A stretch of 64,000 bases of DNA from Methylotenera mobilis JLW8 (GCF_000023705.1 NC_012968.1:1984001-2048000); one strand, 5' to 3'. Positions 38,321-46,456 are shown, numbered from the stretch's first letter. A program made the numbers and translations. The notes: generated from the letters alone by a model not told the origin.

Positions 38321-39037
38321 TTAGACACCGCATATTACTTTCCCCTCAGCAACGGTTAGCCAGCGCTTTTTAATGGCAATGGCCCGATGAAGCAAGCGAT
38401 GGCAGTTTGCGCAGAGCAACGCCAAATCAGACAGGCGCGTTTTACGGACACCTGTATTTGATAGTGGGATAATGTGATGGGCTTCAAAGTGAGCTTCCTG
38501 AAGCATAGCATTACTAGTGTGCGGAGGAGCACCACACATTTCGCAGAACAGATTTCCGCTAACACGCCGAGAGGAAAGTAGCTGCCCTCGCAGTTTTGGT
38601 TCACGTTCTCGGCGAGTATGTAACTCAGTAATAACTCGCCCCTCAGCAAACACGACATCTTCTTGAACTGGCTCGCTGGCCTCAAATGCAGTAACACCAG
38701 CGCGAATGAGGTTCGCAAGCGATTTCGTCGCTGCAGCGGATACTCCGAATTCAAGCCAGACAGCACGATCCGTTTCTGAAACATTCCCTAACCCTTTGCC
38801 AGTAGCGACCTGTCGTAAATTCTGAAGCTTAAACGCAACACCAACAGGATTTCGGAATGATTCCTTCCTTGAGGCCTCTGCGTGATGAGGAAAGCGGCGA
38901 AGCACTTCGGATAATGCTTTCACTCGGTCATCAGAGCCAGACGGAATTTTCCCATTCAGGTCAAAGTAAAGGTCAAGTGCGAGAATTGTTTCGTCGCGTG
39001 TCCATTTGGGGTTTCCGTGTCCGTGTGTGCGAGCCAT
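38321..39037 (-). CDS. HNH endonuclease (McrA-like)
   Basis: The 238-residue protein has an N-terminal domain starting NPKWTRDETILALDLYFDL, found in a group of HNH endonucleases. It ends in a zinc-bound HNH core: Cys pair in LFCEMCGAPP, the HH in EAHHIIPLSN, and CANCHRLLH. Related enzymes include modification-dependent restriction nucleases, but specificity cannot be read here. It is convergent to the methyltransferase. Base use is visibly more GC-rich than the surrounding island, which suggests a separate origin. It could be a cognate nuclease, but this is not supported by operon structure. Confidence 0.85.
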   Translation of the reverse strand: MARTHGHGNPKWTRDETILALDLYFDLNGKIPSGSDDRVKALSEVLRRFPHHAEASRKESFRNPVGVAFKLQNLRQVATGKGLGNVSETDRAVWLEFGVSAAATKSLANLIRAGVTAFEASEPVQEDVVFAEGRVITELHTRREREPKLRGQLLSSRRVSGNLFCEMCGAPPHTSNAMLQEAHFEAHHIIPLSNTGVRKTRLSDLALLCANCHRLLHRAIAIKKRWLTVAEGKVICGV

Positions 39038-39349
39038 TACTAGGTTGTCCGACAGTTATTAAAGAGTCCCACAGGTTTTTATATTAATAATTACATTTTT
39101 ATGGCGCATTGCTTGATACCTTTATCGTTTCAATATTTTATAGTTATTCTCTGTATAAATTAAATTAAAAATTTTGGAACGCAAGATATTTGAAATGATA
39201 GTTATTGAATACATGCCAGGTTGCTTCATTCCTTGGCATTAAAGAATTAAAAAAACACCTCTAGCAATTACTTTTGCCGGTATATTTGACGGTATATAAC
39301 AACATTAAAAATAAATTAATATTAAAAATCATATATATAACAACAAACA
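39038..39349. other. Right end of island: AT-rich, with paired repeats before attR
   Basis: No gene is present. CGGTATAT occurs twice 12 bp apart (39278–39285 and 39290–39297), similar in spacing to the pairs near attL and after attR. The rest is very AT-rich. Confidence 0.45.
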
Positions 39350-39370
39350 TCAAGTCCCTCTTTCCCACCA
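39350..39370 (+). other. attR-like repeat of the tRNA-CAT 3' end
   Basis: TCAAGTCCCTCTTTC then CCACCA repeats the tRNA end at 24695–24716 with one base missing. It bounds an island of about 14.65 kb. It is not attached to a tRNA body. Confidence 0.8.
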
Positions 39371-39371
39371 A

Positions 39372-39413
39372 TAAAGACGCCCCTTTCGAGAGATTGGGGC
39401 GTTTTCTTTTTTA
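39372..39413 (+). terminator. Terminator following attR, probably the old tRNA terminator
   Basis: GACGCCCC pairs with GGGGCGTT around TTTCGAGAGATT, followed by a T-rich run. It stands where a tRNA terminator would be if the island were removed. Confidence 0.75.
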
Positions 39414-39531
39414 GCATTTGGCACAATTCTGGCACACCAACCAAAATACATTACCCCCTCAATACAAGCCTCTCAATCATTGGAATAAAAGCGCTACAAT
39501 CTACGAACTACTAACACCTAAATGTAGCCTA

Positions 39532-40440
39532 ATGAAAAACAATAAAAATCAAACACCACCTCGGCAAAGATACCCAAATTTTGATAGACTTGTAGATGAA
39601 ATTTCCTTGCTAGATTATCGTCAGTGCCGACAATTTCTGACAAAGAAAATCTCTCCAAAATACCCACGTTTTCAATACAAATATATGGCGCTCCCTGCCG
39701 GAGACTCGGATAGGAGAGAGAGATTTTTAAGGGATATTGTCGTTGGTAGCAAACTATGGTTAAGCCCTCCTACCGACTTTAACGACCCTTTCGATATGAC
39801 CGCCAAGGTGGTTTTTGATGGCACTACAAACATGTTACGAGAGAAATTCGAAAAGCTCATAGCAACGCAAGGCGACCTTAAATGGAAAGAGCGCAAAAAA
39901 TTACTTGATAAATTCATGGCTAGACCGCGGCATGAATGGCAAAAAATTAGCGAAGCCGCTTTCAACTCAAACTTACAAAAAACTGGCGTCTTCTCATTTG
40001 CGGGCGACCCCCGTTCGATTTTAATGTGGAGTCATTACGCCGACAATCATCAGGGAGTGTGCCTTCAATTTGAAGTGGCAAGACACCCAAGAATTATGCT
40101 TGAAGCTATCCCAGTGGATTACGTTGAGGATTATCCGGTTCTAAATTGGGCAAACGACACCGAAGGGCAACTCAGAGACATTATCTTGGCGAAATTCAAG
40201 CATTGGGATTATGAAAAAGAGTCTAGGATTATTTGGCAAGGAGGGGCAAAAACATCGACCTCGTTCAAGCCTGAAGCTCTTACTAGAATAATTTTTGGAT
40301 GTAGAGCAGATGATAGAGTTAGCAATATCGTAAACGACATTCTTAATGAGCGAAAAAAGTTAGGAATGCCTGATGTTGAAACTTACAAAGCACATAAACA
40401 CTCAAGCAAATATGAACTAGTTATCAAGAAATTAAGCTAA
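39532..40440 (+). CDS. DUF2971 domain protein
   Basis: The protein of about 302 residues from the ATG at 39532 has the DUF2971 pattern: FQYKYMALPAGDSDRRERFL, then GSKLWLSPPTDFNDPFDM, SFAGDPRSILMWSHYADNH, GVCLQFEV and finally YEKESRIIW. An upstream TTG at 39418 would add 38 residues but lies inside the repeat pair and is unlikely. DUF2971 proteins are widespread in accessory regions and phage-defence neighbourhoods; function unknown. It lies just outside attR and may be cargo of an older element. Confidence 0.88.
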   Translation: MKNNKNQTPPRQRYPNFDRLVDEISLLDYRQCRQFLTKKISPKYPRFQYKYMALPAGDSDRRERFLRDIVVGSKLWLSPPTDFNDPFDMTAKVVFDGTTNMLREKFEKLIATQGDLKWKERKKLLDKFMARPRHEWQKISEAAFNSNLQKTGVFSFAGDPRSILMWSHYADNHQGVCLQFEVARHPRIMLEAIPVDYVEDYPVLNWANDTEGQLRDIILAKFKHWDYEKESRIIWQGGAKTSTSFKPEALTRIIFGCRADDRVSNIVNDILNERKKLGMPDVETYKAHKHSSKYELVIKKLS

Positions 40441-40683
40441 AAAACCAATAAAACGTGCCAAAAAAATTAAATAATAATAAATTTAATTTAAAATCATGTA
40501 GTTAAAAAAATAAAACAATGGATTGTATATCCTTTATATCGAATCTAAATGATAAGGAGAAATGCACTCCTTACGATGCTAACATTTGTATGCATTACTC
40601 ACCTTTCCTCGATACTCTCCAGACAGCTTTGTTAAACGATTGTCAGTTTGCAACTTTTCCCATTTAACTGCATCATAGCGTCT

Positions 40684-41067
40684 GTGAAAAAACAATTTTT
40701 ACATCTACTTGTGACTCTTTTAGTATTGCTCATGCCAATGCAGGCGATTTCTATGCAAATGGTGATGAACCAATCTAACAGTGGTGGTCATCATACTGCA
40801 ATGCTTAGCGAACAAGCGCAGCAGAATGATGCTATGGCTGAGCATTGCAAAATGCAAATGCATCATGGCAAACAAACCCAGCAAAAAACCGCTTATTATT
40901 GCTCAGGCAGTAATTGCTCTGTGATTTGTGCCGGCTTGGTTTTATCTACATCATTAACGACTATTACTATCAGCCCAACAGTGACTGATTTCACTTCTTT
41001 TGTTACCCCTAATTTCCACTCTCAGGCGCCTGACTTCTTAGAACGCCCTCCGCGTAACTTTAGTTAA
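40684..41067 (+). CDS. Small exported His/Met-rich protein, possibly metal-binding
   Basis: The protein of about 127 residues from the GTG at 40684 (MKKQFLHLLVTLL) has a signal peptide. A Met/His/Cys-rich stretch follows (SGGHHTAMLSEQ; MAEHCKMQMHHGKQ; YYCSGSNCSVICAG), which suggests binding of soft metals such as copper. The CTC-rich tail carries no known domain. It is the first of four plus-strand genes with a metal-handling look. An ATG at 40648 is in frame but would put extra residues before the signal. Confidence 0.6.
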   Translation: MKKQFLHLLVTLLVLLMPMQAISMQMVMNQSNSGGHHTAMLSEQAQQNDAMAEHCKMQMHHGKQTQQKTAYYCSGSNCSVICAGLVLSTSLTTITISPTVTDFTSFVTPNFHSQAPDFLERPPRNFS

Positions 41068-41128
41068 TTTCCCTTAATGCTGGCAGCGCCGGCGTAGATC
41101 AATTTAGGAATTAATTAGGAGGGCAATC

Positions 41129-41800
41129 ATGCAACTTTCCAGTTGCTTCAAACTTTTACTTAAGTTTGGGCTTTTTATATCCAGCGTTAATGCGTTTGCA
41201 GGCCCCATGGGCTTTAAGGACTCATTTATGGTGATGGGTGACTTTAACAGTAACTGGCGTGAGGCATTTATCAATTACGCCATCACCCCACGCGATGCGT
41301 TTGGAGTTGGCGCGACGTACATGCGTTCTGATGACAAGTCCAAAACACGCACACTAGAAGAGTTCACTTATACAAGCCTAATCAAACGCTGGAACTTGCC
41401 TAACTCGCAAGCCAATTTATGGTTTACAGGCGGCATTGGCGCGATACAAGGTGAAAATGACCTGACGGGGAAAGACCATCGTTTTGACAAAGTGATGGTA
41501 ACCCCTGGCGTTCAGTATGATTATGAAACGACGCGTGTTTACTTTGCAGCAGCGCATCGATTGTACCGCGCTGAGCATATCAATCATGACTTCACCAGTG
41601 CGCGCGCCGGTTTCTCGTTTTATGAAACCGATTACGACAAAACCCAACCGTGGGCCATTTTAGAGGCGCGCAACATGAATGGCTTATCTGACAAGATTGA
41701 AGTCACGCCCATGTTGCGGCTGATTAATAAAAGCTATTTTGTAGAGGGCGGCATCAATAACTCTGGCCAACCTCGCTTTAACTTTATGTATATATTTTAA
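41129..41800 (+). CDS. Predicted outer-membrane or exported beta-rich protein of the metal cluster
   Basis: The 223-residue protein has a signal peptide (CFKLLLKFGLFISSVNAFAG) and alternating beta-strand-like segments ending in aromatic residues (PRFNFMYIF at the C terminus), typical of outer-membrane proteins. A strong AGGAGG lies 7 bases before the ATG. No family is recognised by name. Its stop overlaps the next start region, so it is probably in one operon with the HMA and MerT-like genes. Confidence 0.6.
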   Translation: MQLSSCFKLLLKFGLFISSVNAFAGPMGFKDSFMVMGDFNSNWREAFINYAITPRDAFGVGATYMRSDDKSKTRTLEEFTYTSLIKRWNLPNSQANLWFTGGIGAIQGENDLTGKDHRFDKVMVTPGVQYDYETTRVYFAAAHRLYRAEHINHDFTSARAGFSFYETDYDKTQPWAILEARNMNGLSDKIEVTPMLRLINKSYFVEGGINNSGQPRFNFMYIF

Positions 41801-41820
41801 TGATTATTAAGGAATTTATG

Positions 41821-42150
41821 ATGAAAAAACTATTATTAGCATTAGCCGTTATTGCCACATTTTTTAGCCAAGCGGCGTTAGCTACGCAAACCATCAAAGC
41901 CAACGTAAACGGCATGGTATGTGCATTTTGTGCACAAGGCATTGAGAAGAAAATGCGTGCGCTTTCTCAAACAAAAGATGTTTACGTCAACTTAAAGCAA
42001 CGTATCGTTGCAGTAGAGCTTAAAGACGGGCAATCATTATCTAACGATACGGTAAAAGATTTGATTAAAGATGCGGGTTACGAGGTGACGAGCATTGAAA
42101 TCAGCAGCCATCCGATTGAGCACATCAAGGCAGAAATGGAGCCAAAGTAA
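41821..42150 (+). CDS. Periplasmic heavy-metal-associated (HMA) domain protein, MerP-like
   Basis: The protein of about 109 residues has a signal peptide (LLLALAVIATFFSQAALA) and one HMA domain. The metal-binding motif is GMVCAFCAQGIEKKM, in place of the common GMTCxxC. The start ATG at 41821 follows AAGGA; ATGs at 41818 and 41800 are in frame. It is placed directly before a MerT-like membrane gene, so it probably hands a thiophilic metal (Hg or Cu) to that protein. Confidence 0.83.
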   Translation: MKKLLLALAVIATFFSQAALATQTIKANVNGMVCAFCAQGIEKKMRALSQTKDVYVNLKQRIVAVELKDGQSLSNDTVKDLIKDAGYEVTSIEISSHPIEHIKAEMEPK

Positions 42151-42555
42151 ATGTCTCACACTTCTACTAACAATGAAATGTCAAACTTGAGGAAAACCAA
42201 GTCTTTGTCATTCATCTCATTATTTACCAGCGGTGGCACACTGATTTGTTGTGCACTGCCAGCCGCACTGGTGGGGTTAGGCGCAGGCGCGGTGATGTCG
42301 TCACTAGTCAGCAATGTGCCGCAATTAGTTTGGTTTTCTGAGCATAAGTTTGGTGTGTTTATATTTGCTGGCGCGATGCTACTGCTATCAGGCTATTTAC
42401 AGTGGCAAGCGCGCGGCCTGCCATGCCCAGCAGACCAAGAGCTAGCCAACGTATGCATACGTACGCGCAAAACCTCACTGCGGGTATATATCGCATCAGT
42501 CATCATATTTCTAATTGGAGGGTTCTTTGCCTTTATTGCGCCATTAATTCTTTAA
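42151..42555 (+). CDS. MerT-like membrane metal transporter
   Basis: The 134-residue protein has three hydrophobic segments (about 25–47, 65–85, 108–130). The first contains a vicinal cysteine pair (GGTLICCALPAALVG) like MerT, and the loop after the second has Cys residues (GLPCPADQELANVC). MerT moves Hg(II) inward with help from MerP. No merA or merR lies nearby, so mercury specificity is uncertain; copper is possible. It begins on the base after the HMA gene stop. Confidence 0.65.
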   Translation: MSHTSTNNEMSNLRKTKSLSFISLFTSGGTLICCALPAALVGLGAGAVMSSLVSNVPQLVWFSEHKFGVFIFAGAMLLLSGYLQWQARGLPCPADQELANVCIRTRKTSLRVYIASVIIFLIGGFFAFIAPLIL

Positions 42556-42679
42556 TACTTAATATGTTACGCATAAGTATTACTGATTTGAATGTAAATG
42601 TGCGAATGTAAATAATGTATCACTGATTATCTGCAATATTTACATCAATAAATTTAAGCTAATAACCTACTCTACTAAC

Positions 42680-42716
42680 AAAGACGCCACATTTCAGACA
42701 TGAGGCGTCTTTCTTT
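42680..42716 (+). terminator. Terminator after the metal-handling cluster
   Basis: AAAGACGCC pairs with GGCGTCTTT (9 bp) around a 15-base loop, then CTTTA. Confidence 0.75.
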
Positions 42717-42872
42717 ATGTTAGACTTTAGCCCTACTGACAATCTTGAGATTTATAATTTTTTTCACAATTGAAACAATTAGTTAACTATCTGCAATACT
42801 TCATTAATTACTGCCCAGTATGATGGGCACATATGTTGAATTGATTTGCAATATATACTCTCTCAAAGTTTG

Positions 42873-42903
42873 TAGCGCTTTTTTGCAGAAGCGCTATTTT
42901 TTT
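42873..42903 (+). terminator. Strong isolated Rho-independent terminator
   Basis: TAGCGCTT pairs with AAGCGCTA around TTTTGCAG, followed by seven T. Confidence 0.85.
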
Positions 42904-43269
42904 GCCCATTTGGTTAGCATCCTTAATATTTTCAGTCTTAATACTTAAAATCCAGCTCGGCAAGTTACGCATTATTTAAGCTGAAAGCATTAAACTTTTG
43001 CGATTTAATGCCGTAACAACTACTTGTAACAGCAATTTCAGCTCCCTTCCCGCAACATTCTATATGTACAAACTCAGCCACCAGCGAGGCTTTGCAGGCA
43101 TATTGCCATATAGAACAATGACTCACACTCCTCGTCAAAAGTTTGTAAGACAAACACCTACAAAATAAATAGCCAAATAGCCATTGGTTGAAACAGCCTA
43201 AAGAGTTACATTTCACCAAGCCAATTGCACCACGGTTTTTACAATAGAAACAACGAATTAGGAAGCAAA

Positions 43270-43587
43270 ATGAATGTAAAAGATATGATGTCCGAAATTA
43301 AGGACGCAAATCTCAACTATTTGATGATGGCTAAACAGCTCATCAGTTCAGATAAAGCGACCGCAATGTTTCTTTTAGGCATCAGCAAAGAGATTGCTGA
43401 TTTGCTAGAAAGCCTAAGCAATATGCAGGTTGTAAAGCTGAGCAGTACAAATATGATGCTGACCCGCTTCCGATTTGACGACAGTGCAGTACTCGGCATG
43501 CTGACTGATTACTCAAAAGACCGCGATCAGGCGCATTTACACACATCTGTTCTGCTAGCCAGTCAATCGGCTGAGCAAATTACCTAA
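43270..43587 (+). CDS. flhD: Flagellar master regulator subunit FlhD
   Basis: The 105-residue protein aligns along its length with FlhD: IKDANLNYLMMAKQLISSDK, ATAMFLLGISKEIADLLESL, VVKLSSTNMMLTRFRFDD and HLHTSVLLAS. The ATG at 43270 follows AGGAAG. FlhD normally forms FlhD4C2 with FlhC to activate class II flagellar genes. flhC is not next to it here, which is unusual; instead flhF follows after 13 bp. It may pair with an FlhC encoded elsewhere or act alone. Confidence 0.88.
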   Translation: MNVKDMMSEIKDANLNYLMMAKQLISSDKATAMFLLGISKEIADLLESLSNMQVVKLSSTNMMLTRFRFDDSAVLGMLTDYSKDRDQAHLHTSVLLASQSAEQIT

Positions 43588-43600
43588 GTAAGAACCAAGT

Positions 43601-44980
43601 ATGAATATTAAGCAATTTTTTGGTATTAACTCTCGCGAAGCGCTCAAGCAGGTACGCATGGAGCTTGGCGAGGATGCCATTATTTTATCTAACCGCGTCG
43701 TTGACGGCGGCAATCGTATCACTGCGCTGAAAGAAGAAGACTTAGACGCGATTGTTGATAACGTAGCCACTATGGAAGCGTCTTACCGCAACCACACAGA
43801 AGGTTTTGGTGAAGATAACCCATCAGCGTTAATCTCAGTGATTAATAAAAAAATTGAGGGCTTTCATAGCAATCAAGCACAGCCTTTTGCACCGAGTATG
43901 ATCGAGCCAGAAGCGCCTACTCCAAAAATAGATGCCGAACCATTTTTTGCGCAGCCTGTAGCACAAGCAGCACCAGATACCATGATGCAAGCATCTATGT
44001 TGGATGCTAGCCAAAAAATGACTGAGATTCTGAACGAAATGCGTAGCATGCGCGATGTGTTTGAATCTCAATTAACCACGATCGCCTGGAGCAACACACA
44101 ACAGCAATATCCCACAAAAACCAGAATACTAAACATCCTGTTATCTTCCGGTTTTAGTGCTGCGCTTGCCAGAATGTTGTCTGAGAAAATGCCAGCCAAC
44201 CTCAATGAGGCCAAAGCTTTGGCTTGGGTTAAAGCAATTTTAAGCAAAAATCTGGACAATCTGCCGAGCGAAATGGGCATGCTGGATCAAGGTGGTATTT
44301 TTGCCCTGATCGGCCCGACAGGTGTTGGTAAAACTACTACCACAGCCAAACTCGCTGCGCGCTACGTCATGAAACATGGCACGGAGAGCTTAGGCCTAAT
44401 CACTACCGATGCTTATCGTATCGGGGGTCATGAACAACTAAGAATTTATGGCAAGATTCTTGGCGTAATGGTGCATGCGGTTAAAGATGAAGCTGATCTT
44501 AAAATTGCACTAAACGAACTAAAAAATAAACGCACTATTTTGATTGATACCGTTGGTGTAAGCCAGCGCGACACCATGGTGACCGAGCAGATTGCGATGC
44601 TCTCCAACACCAATGCCGGCATTAAAAAGCTGCTATGCCTCAATGCAACCAGCACTGGCGAAACATTAACTGACGTAATTAGAGCCTATAAAGGCAAGGG
44701 CTTAGACGGCACCATCATCACCAAGCTGGATGAAGCTGTGACTATTGGCGGCGTGCTGGATGTGATTATCAGAGGCAAGTTAAAACTATATTACTTGGCC
44801 AATGGTCAACGTGTGCCTGAAGACATTCATTTATCAAACAAGAGCTATTTGATTCAAAAAGCACTAAAGATTGGTGCTGATGGCCGCTCATTACAATTTA
44901 AAAATGAAGAGCTGCCATTTATTATGGCTAACACCAGGCCAACGGTGAACACGTTATCTACAGAGATCAGCCGTGGTTAG
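43601..44980 (+). CDS. flhF: Flagellar biosynthesis GTPase FlhF
   Basis: The 459-residue SRP-type GTPase starts with MNIKQFFGINSREALKQVRM, the FlhF N-terminal pattern, then a variable B domain. The N and G domains follow, with P-loop GPTGVGKTTTTAKLAARY near residue 238, ITTDAYRIGGHEQLRIYG, ILIDTVGVSQRD and ITKLDEAVTIGG. FlhF places the flagellum at the pole. It overlaps the next gene by 8 bp, the usual flhF–flhG arrangement. Confidence 0.95.
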   Translation: MNIKQFFGINSREALKQVRMELGEDAIILSNRVVDGGNRITALKEEDLDAIVDNVATMEASYRNHTEGFGEDNPSALISVINKKIEGFHSNQAQPFAPSMIEPEAPTPKIDAEPFFAQPVAQAAPDTMMQASMLDASQKMTEILNEMRSMRDVFESQLTTIAWSNTQQQYPTKTRILNILLSSGFSAALARMLSEKMPANLNEAKALAWVKAILSKNLDNLPSEMGMLDQGGIFALIGPTGVGKTTTTAKLAARYVMKHGTESLGLITTDAYRIGGHEQLRIYGKILGVMVHAVKDEADLKIALNELKNKRTILIDTVGVSQRDTMVTEQIAMLSNTNAGIKKLLCLNATSTGETLTDVIRAYKGKGLDGTIITKLDEAVTIGGVLDVIIRGKLKLYYLANGQRVPEDIHLSNKSYLIQKALKIGADGRSLQFKNEELPFIMANTRPTVNTLSTEISRG

Positions 44981-45806
44981 TTTTAAAAATGATCAAGCGG
45001 CAGGTTTACGCCGCATCATGGCAGCGCCGAAACCACGCGTAGTATCCGTGATTTCAGCCTCATCTGCAGACCAATCGCGCATGATGATTAATTTAGCTGC
45101 ATCTATACGTGCGCAAGGCAGCGATGTATTGATTATGCACGCATCCAGCAGCACGCGTGAAGCTAGTTATGAAGTGGATAAAACCCCTACATTGTTGGAT
45201 ATTGCAAAGGCATCAGCATCACCTACTGCTGCAATTAAAAACACCAAACAAGAGTTTGCTGCGACTAAGTTACTGCCTAAAAACCAGATAAGCACACCAC
45301 TCAACAGCAAGGCCGGCGCGATATTAAACCAACTGTTTAATGAGTTAGTCGTGCAATACGAAATTGTATTGGTGGACGCAACACTAAACAACGACGACTT
45401 ATTGCCATTGCAAACACTGAATGACAGCGAGATTCTGATTCAACTAACACGTGAGCCAGAATCAATTAAAGATGCATACACGCTGATTAAGCGTATTTGC
45501 AGCCAGCTTGGCAGACGCTCCTTTGGCATTATTGTGGATGATGCCAATGACGCGCAGGCTGAAGTGGTTTTTAACAATATTGCGCAAGTTGCTAAACGTT
45601 TTATGCAAATCGAGCTTGAGTTCTTTGGTGCAATTCCAGCCGATGTACATTTAGGCCGCGCAGCAAAACTAGGTCGCCCGATCGTAGATGCTTTTCCGCT
45701 AACGCCCGCATCTAATGCGTTTAAGCAAATCGCTCAGCGCTTAAACAGCAAAAACGTGCGTATACCAGACATCAGCATGCTACAAGGTAGCAGCGCACTG
45801 GCCTAG
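44973..45806 (+). CDS. flhG: FlhG/FleN-like MinD-family protein with a degenerate P-loop
   Basis: The 277-residue protein is in the flhG position and begins with the N-terminal NDQAAGLRRIM (the DQAxxLR motif of FlhG). The MinD fold is suggested by VISASSADQSRMMINLAASI, YEIVLVDATLNND and ILIQLTREPESIKDAYTLIK. Normal FlhG has a deviant Walker A KGGVGKT; here this region reads SASSADQSR and has no Gly or Lys, so ATP binding is probably lost. It may still bind FlhF as a scaffold or regulator of flagellar number. Confidence 0.82.
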   Translation: MVSFKNDQAAGLRRIMAAPKPRVVSVISASSADQSRMMINLAASIRAQGSDVLIMHASSSTREASYEVDKTPTLLDIAKASASPTAAIKNTKQEFAATKLLPKNQISTPLNSKAGAILNQLFNELVVQYEIVLVDATLNNDDLLPLQTLNDSEILIQLTREPESIKDAYTLIKRICSQLGRRSFGIIVDDANDAQAEVVFNNIAQVAKRFMQIELEFFGAIPADVHLGRAAKLGRPIVDAFPLTPASNAFKQIAQRLNSKNVRIPDISMLQGSSALA

Positions 45807-45847
45807 CACAGCTTAAACCATACTGTATTAAACTATTTCCTAATATA

Positions 45848-45873
45848 AGGCTCCTACTAACGGGAGCTTTTTT
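45848..45873 (+). terminator. Terminator after the flhD–flhF–flhG operon
   Basis: GGCTCC/GGGAGC forms a short stem over TACTAAC, followed by six T. Confidence 0.8.
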
Positions 45874-46007
45874 ATTACGCCTCACTTATCGCTACTTTGC
45901 GAACGGCTCTTAGAGGCATCGCTGGCAAATGCCACACGTCAACCTCACGCTCGCTGCAACGTTAGTTAAGTGGTCTGTATGATTTTTTTAATGAATAAAA
46001 AGGATAG

Positions 46008-46295
46008 ATGATGAAGATTACACATATGTTATTAACCAGCGCTATATTGCTAGGTTTGACTAATGCCGCTTACGCAAACCATCACGCTGGCGAGGAAGGT
46101 GAGCACTGCGAGCATGCGGACACCAATAAAGACGGGACAATTTCGCGCGAAGATTTTATGATGAAACATCAAAAGCGTGCGGAAAAAATGTTCAGCAGAA
46201 TGGATACTAATAAAGATGGGAAAATCGATGCCAATGAGCGCAAAGCCGCGCATGCAGCGATGGAACACCACTCAACGACCACAGAGAAGAAATAG
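46008..46295 (+). CDS. Small exported EF-hand calcium-binding protein
   Basis: The 95-residue protein has a signal peptide (MLLTSAILLGLTNAAYA) and two canonical EF-hand loops, DTNKDGTISREDF and DTNKDGKIDANER, with the Dx[DN]xDG pattern complete. It probably binds calcium in the periplasm; the partner is unknown. AAGGAT lies just before two ATGs (46008 and 46011); the second has the better spacing. It stands alone and is followed by a terminator. Confidence 0.83.
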   Translation: MMKITHMLLTSAILLGLTNAAYANHHAGEEGEHCEHADTNKDGTISREDFMMKHQKRAEKMFSRMDTNKDGKIDANERKAAHAAMEHHSTTTEKK

Positions 46296-46304
46296 AATTA
46301 AACA

Positions 46305-46345
46305 AAAAGAGCCTACCCTTATCTTTAGGGAAAGGCTCTATCTCT
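46305..46345 (+). terminator. Terminator between the EF-hand gene and nhaA
   Basis: AGAGCCT pairs with AGGCTCT, with further pairing of CCCTT to the AGGG side. A-rich and T-rich flanks suit convergent genes. Confidence 0.7.
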
Positions 46346-46456
46346 CTATTCAAGGCAATAGTCACACATACATGAAAACTTATATGCCTTACTTTAAGTT
46401 AGCTTAATAGTAGCTTATGCATAACCCATAAAGTCAAGTCAAATAATGGCTCATCT

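Larger units (their letters stand above)
42556..43269. other. Long intergenic region with two terminators and a palindrome
   Basis: No convincing gene is present. It contains a terminator at 42680–42716, a 6-bp inverted repeat TGCCCA/TGGGCA (42812–42829) and a second, strong terminator at 42873–42903. The second terminator is more than 300 nt from the preceding gene and 370 nt before flhD, so a small RNA could end there. The last 300 bases before flhD should contain its promoter. Confidence 0.4.

Noticed and set aside
24717-39370. Prophage interpretation of the island
   Set aside because: No capsid, tail, terminase, lysis or replication genes and no integrase are present; content is defence genes plus an IS.
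39418-39531. TTG start extending the DUF2971 protein by 38 residues
   Set aside because: The extension covers the paired repeats next to the att site and does not resemble the family; ATG at 39532 is preferred.
42965-43219. Cysteine-rich minus-strand frame of 84 residues upstream of flhD
   Set aside because: It needs a TTG start, has no Shine–Dalgarno and matches no family; it lies in the region expected to hold the flhD promoter and leader.
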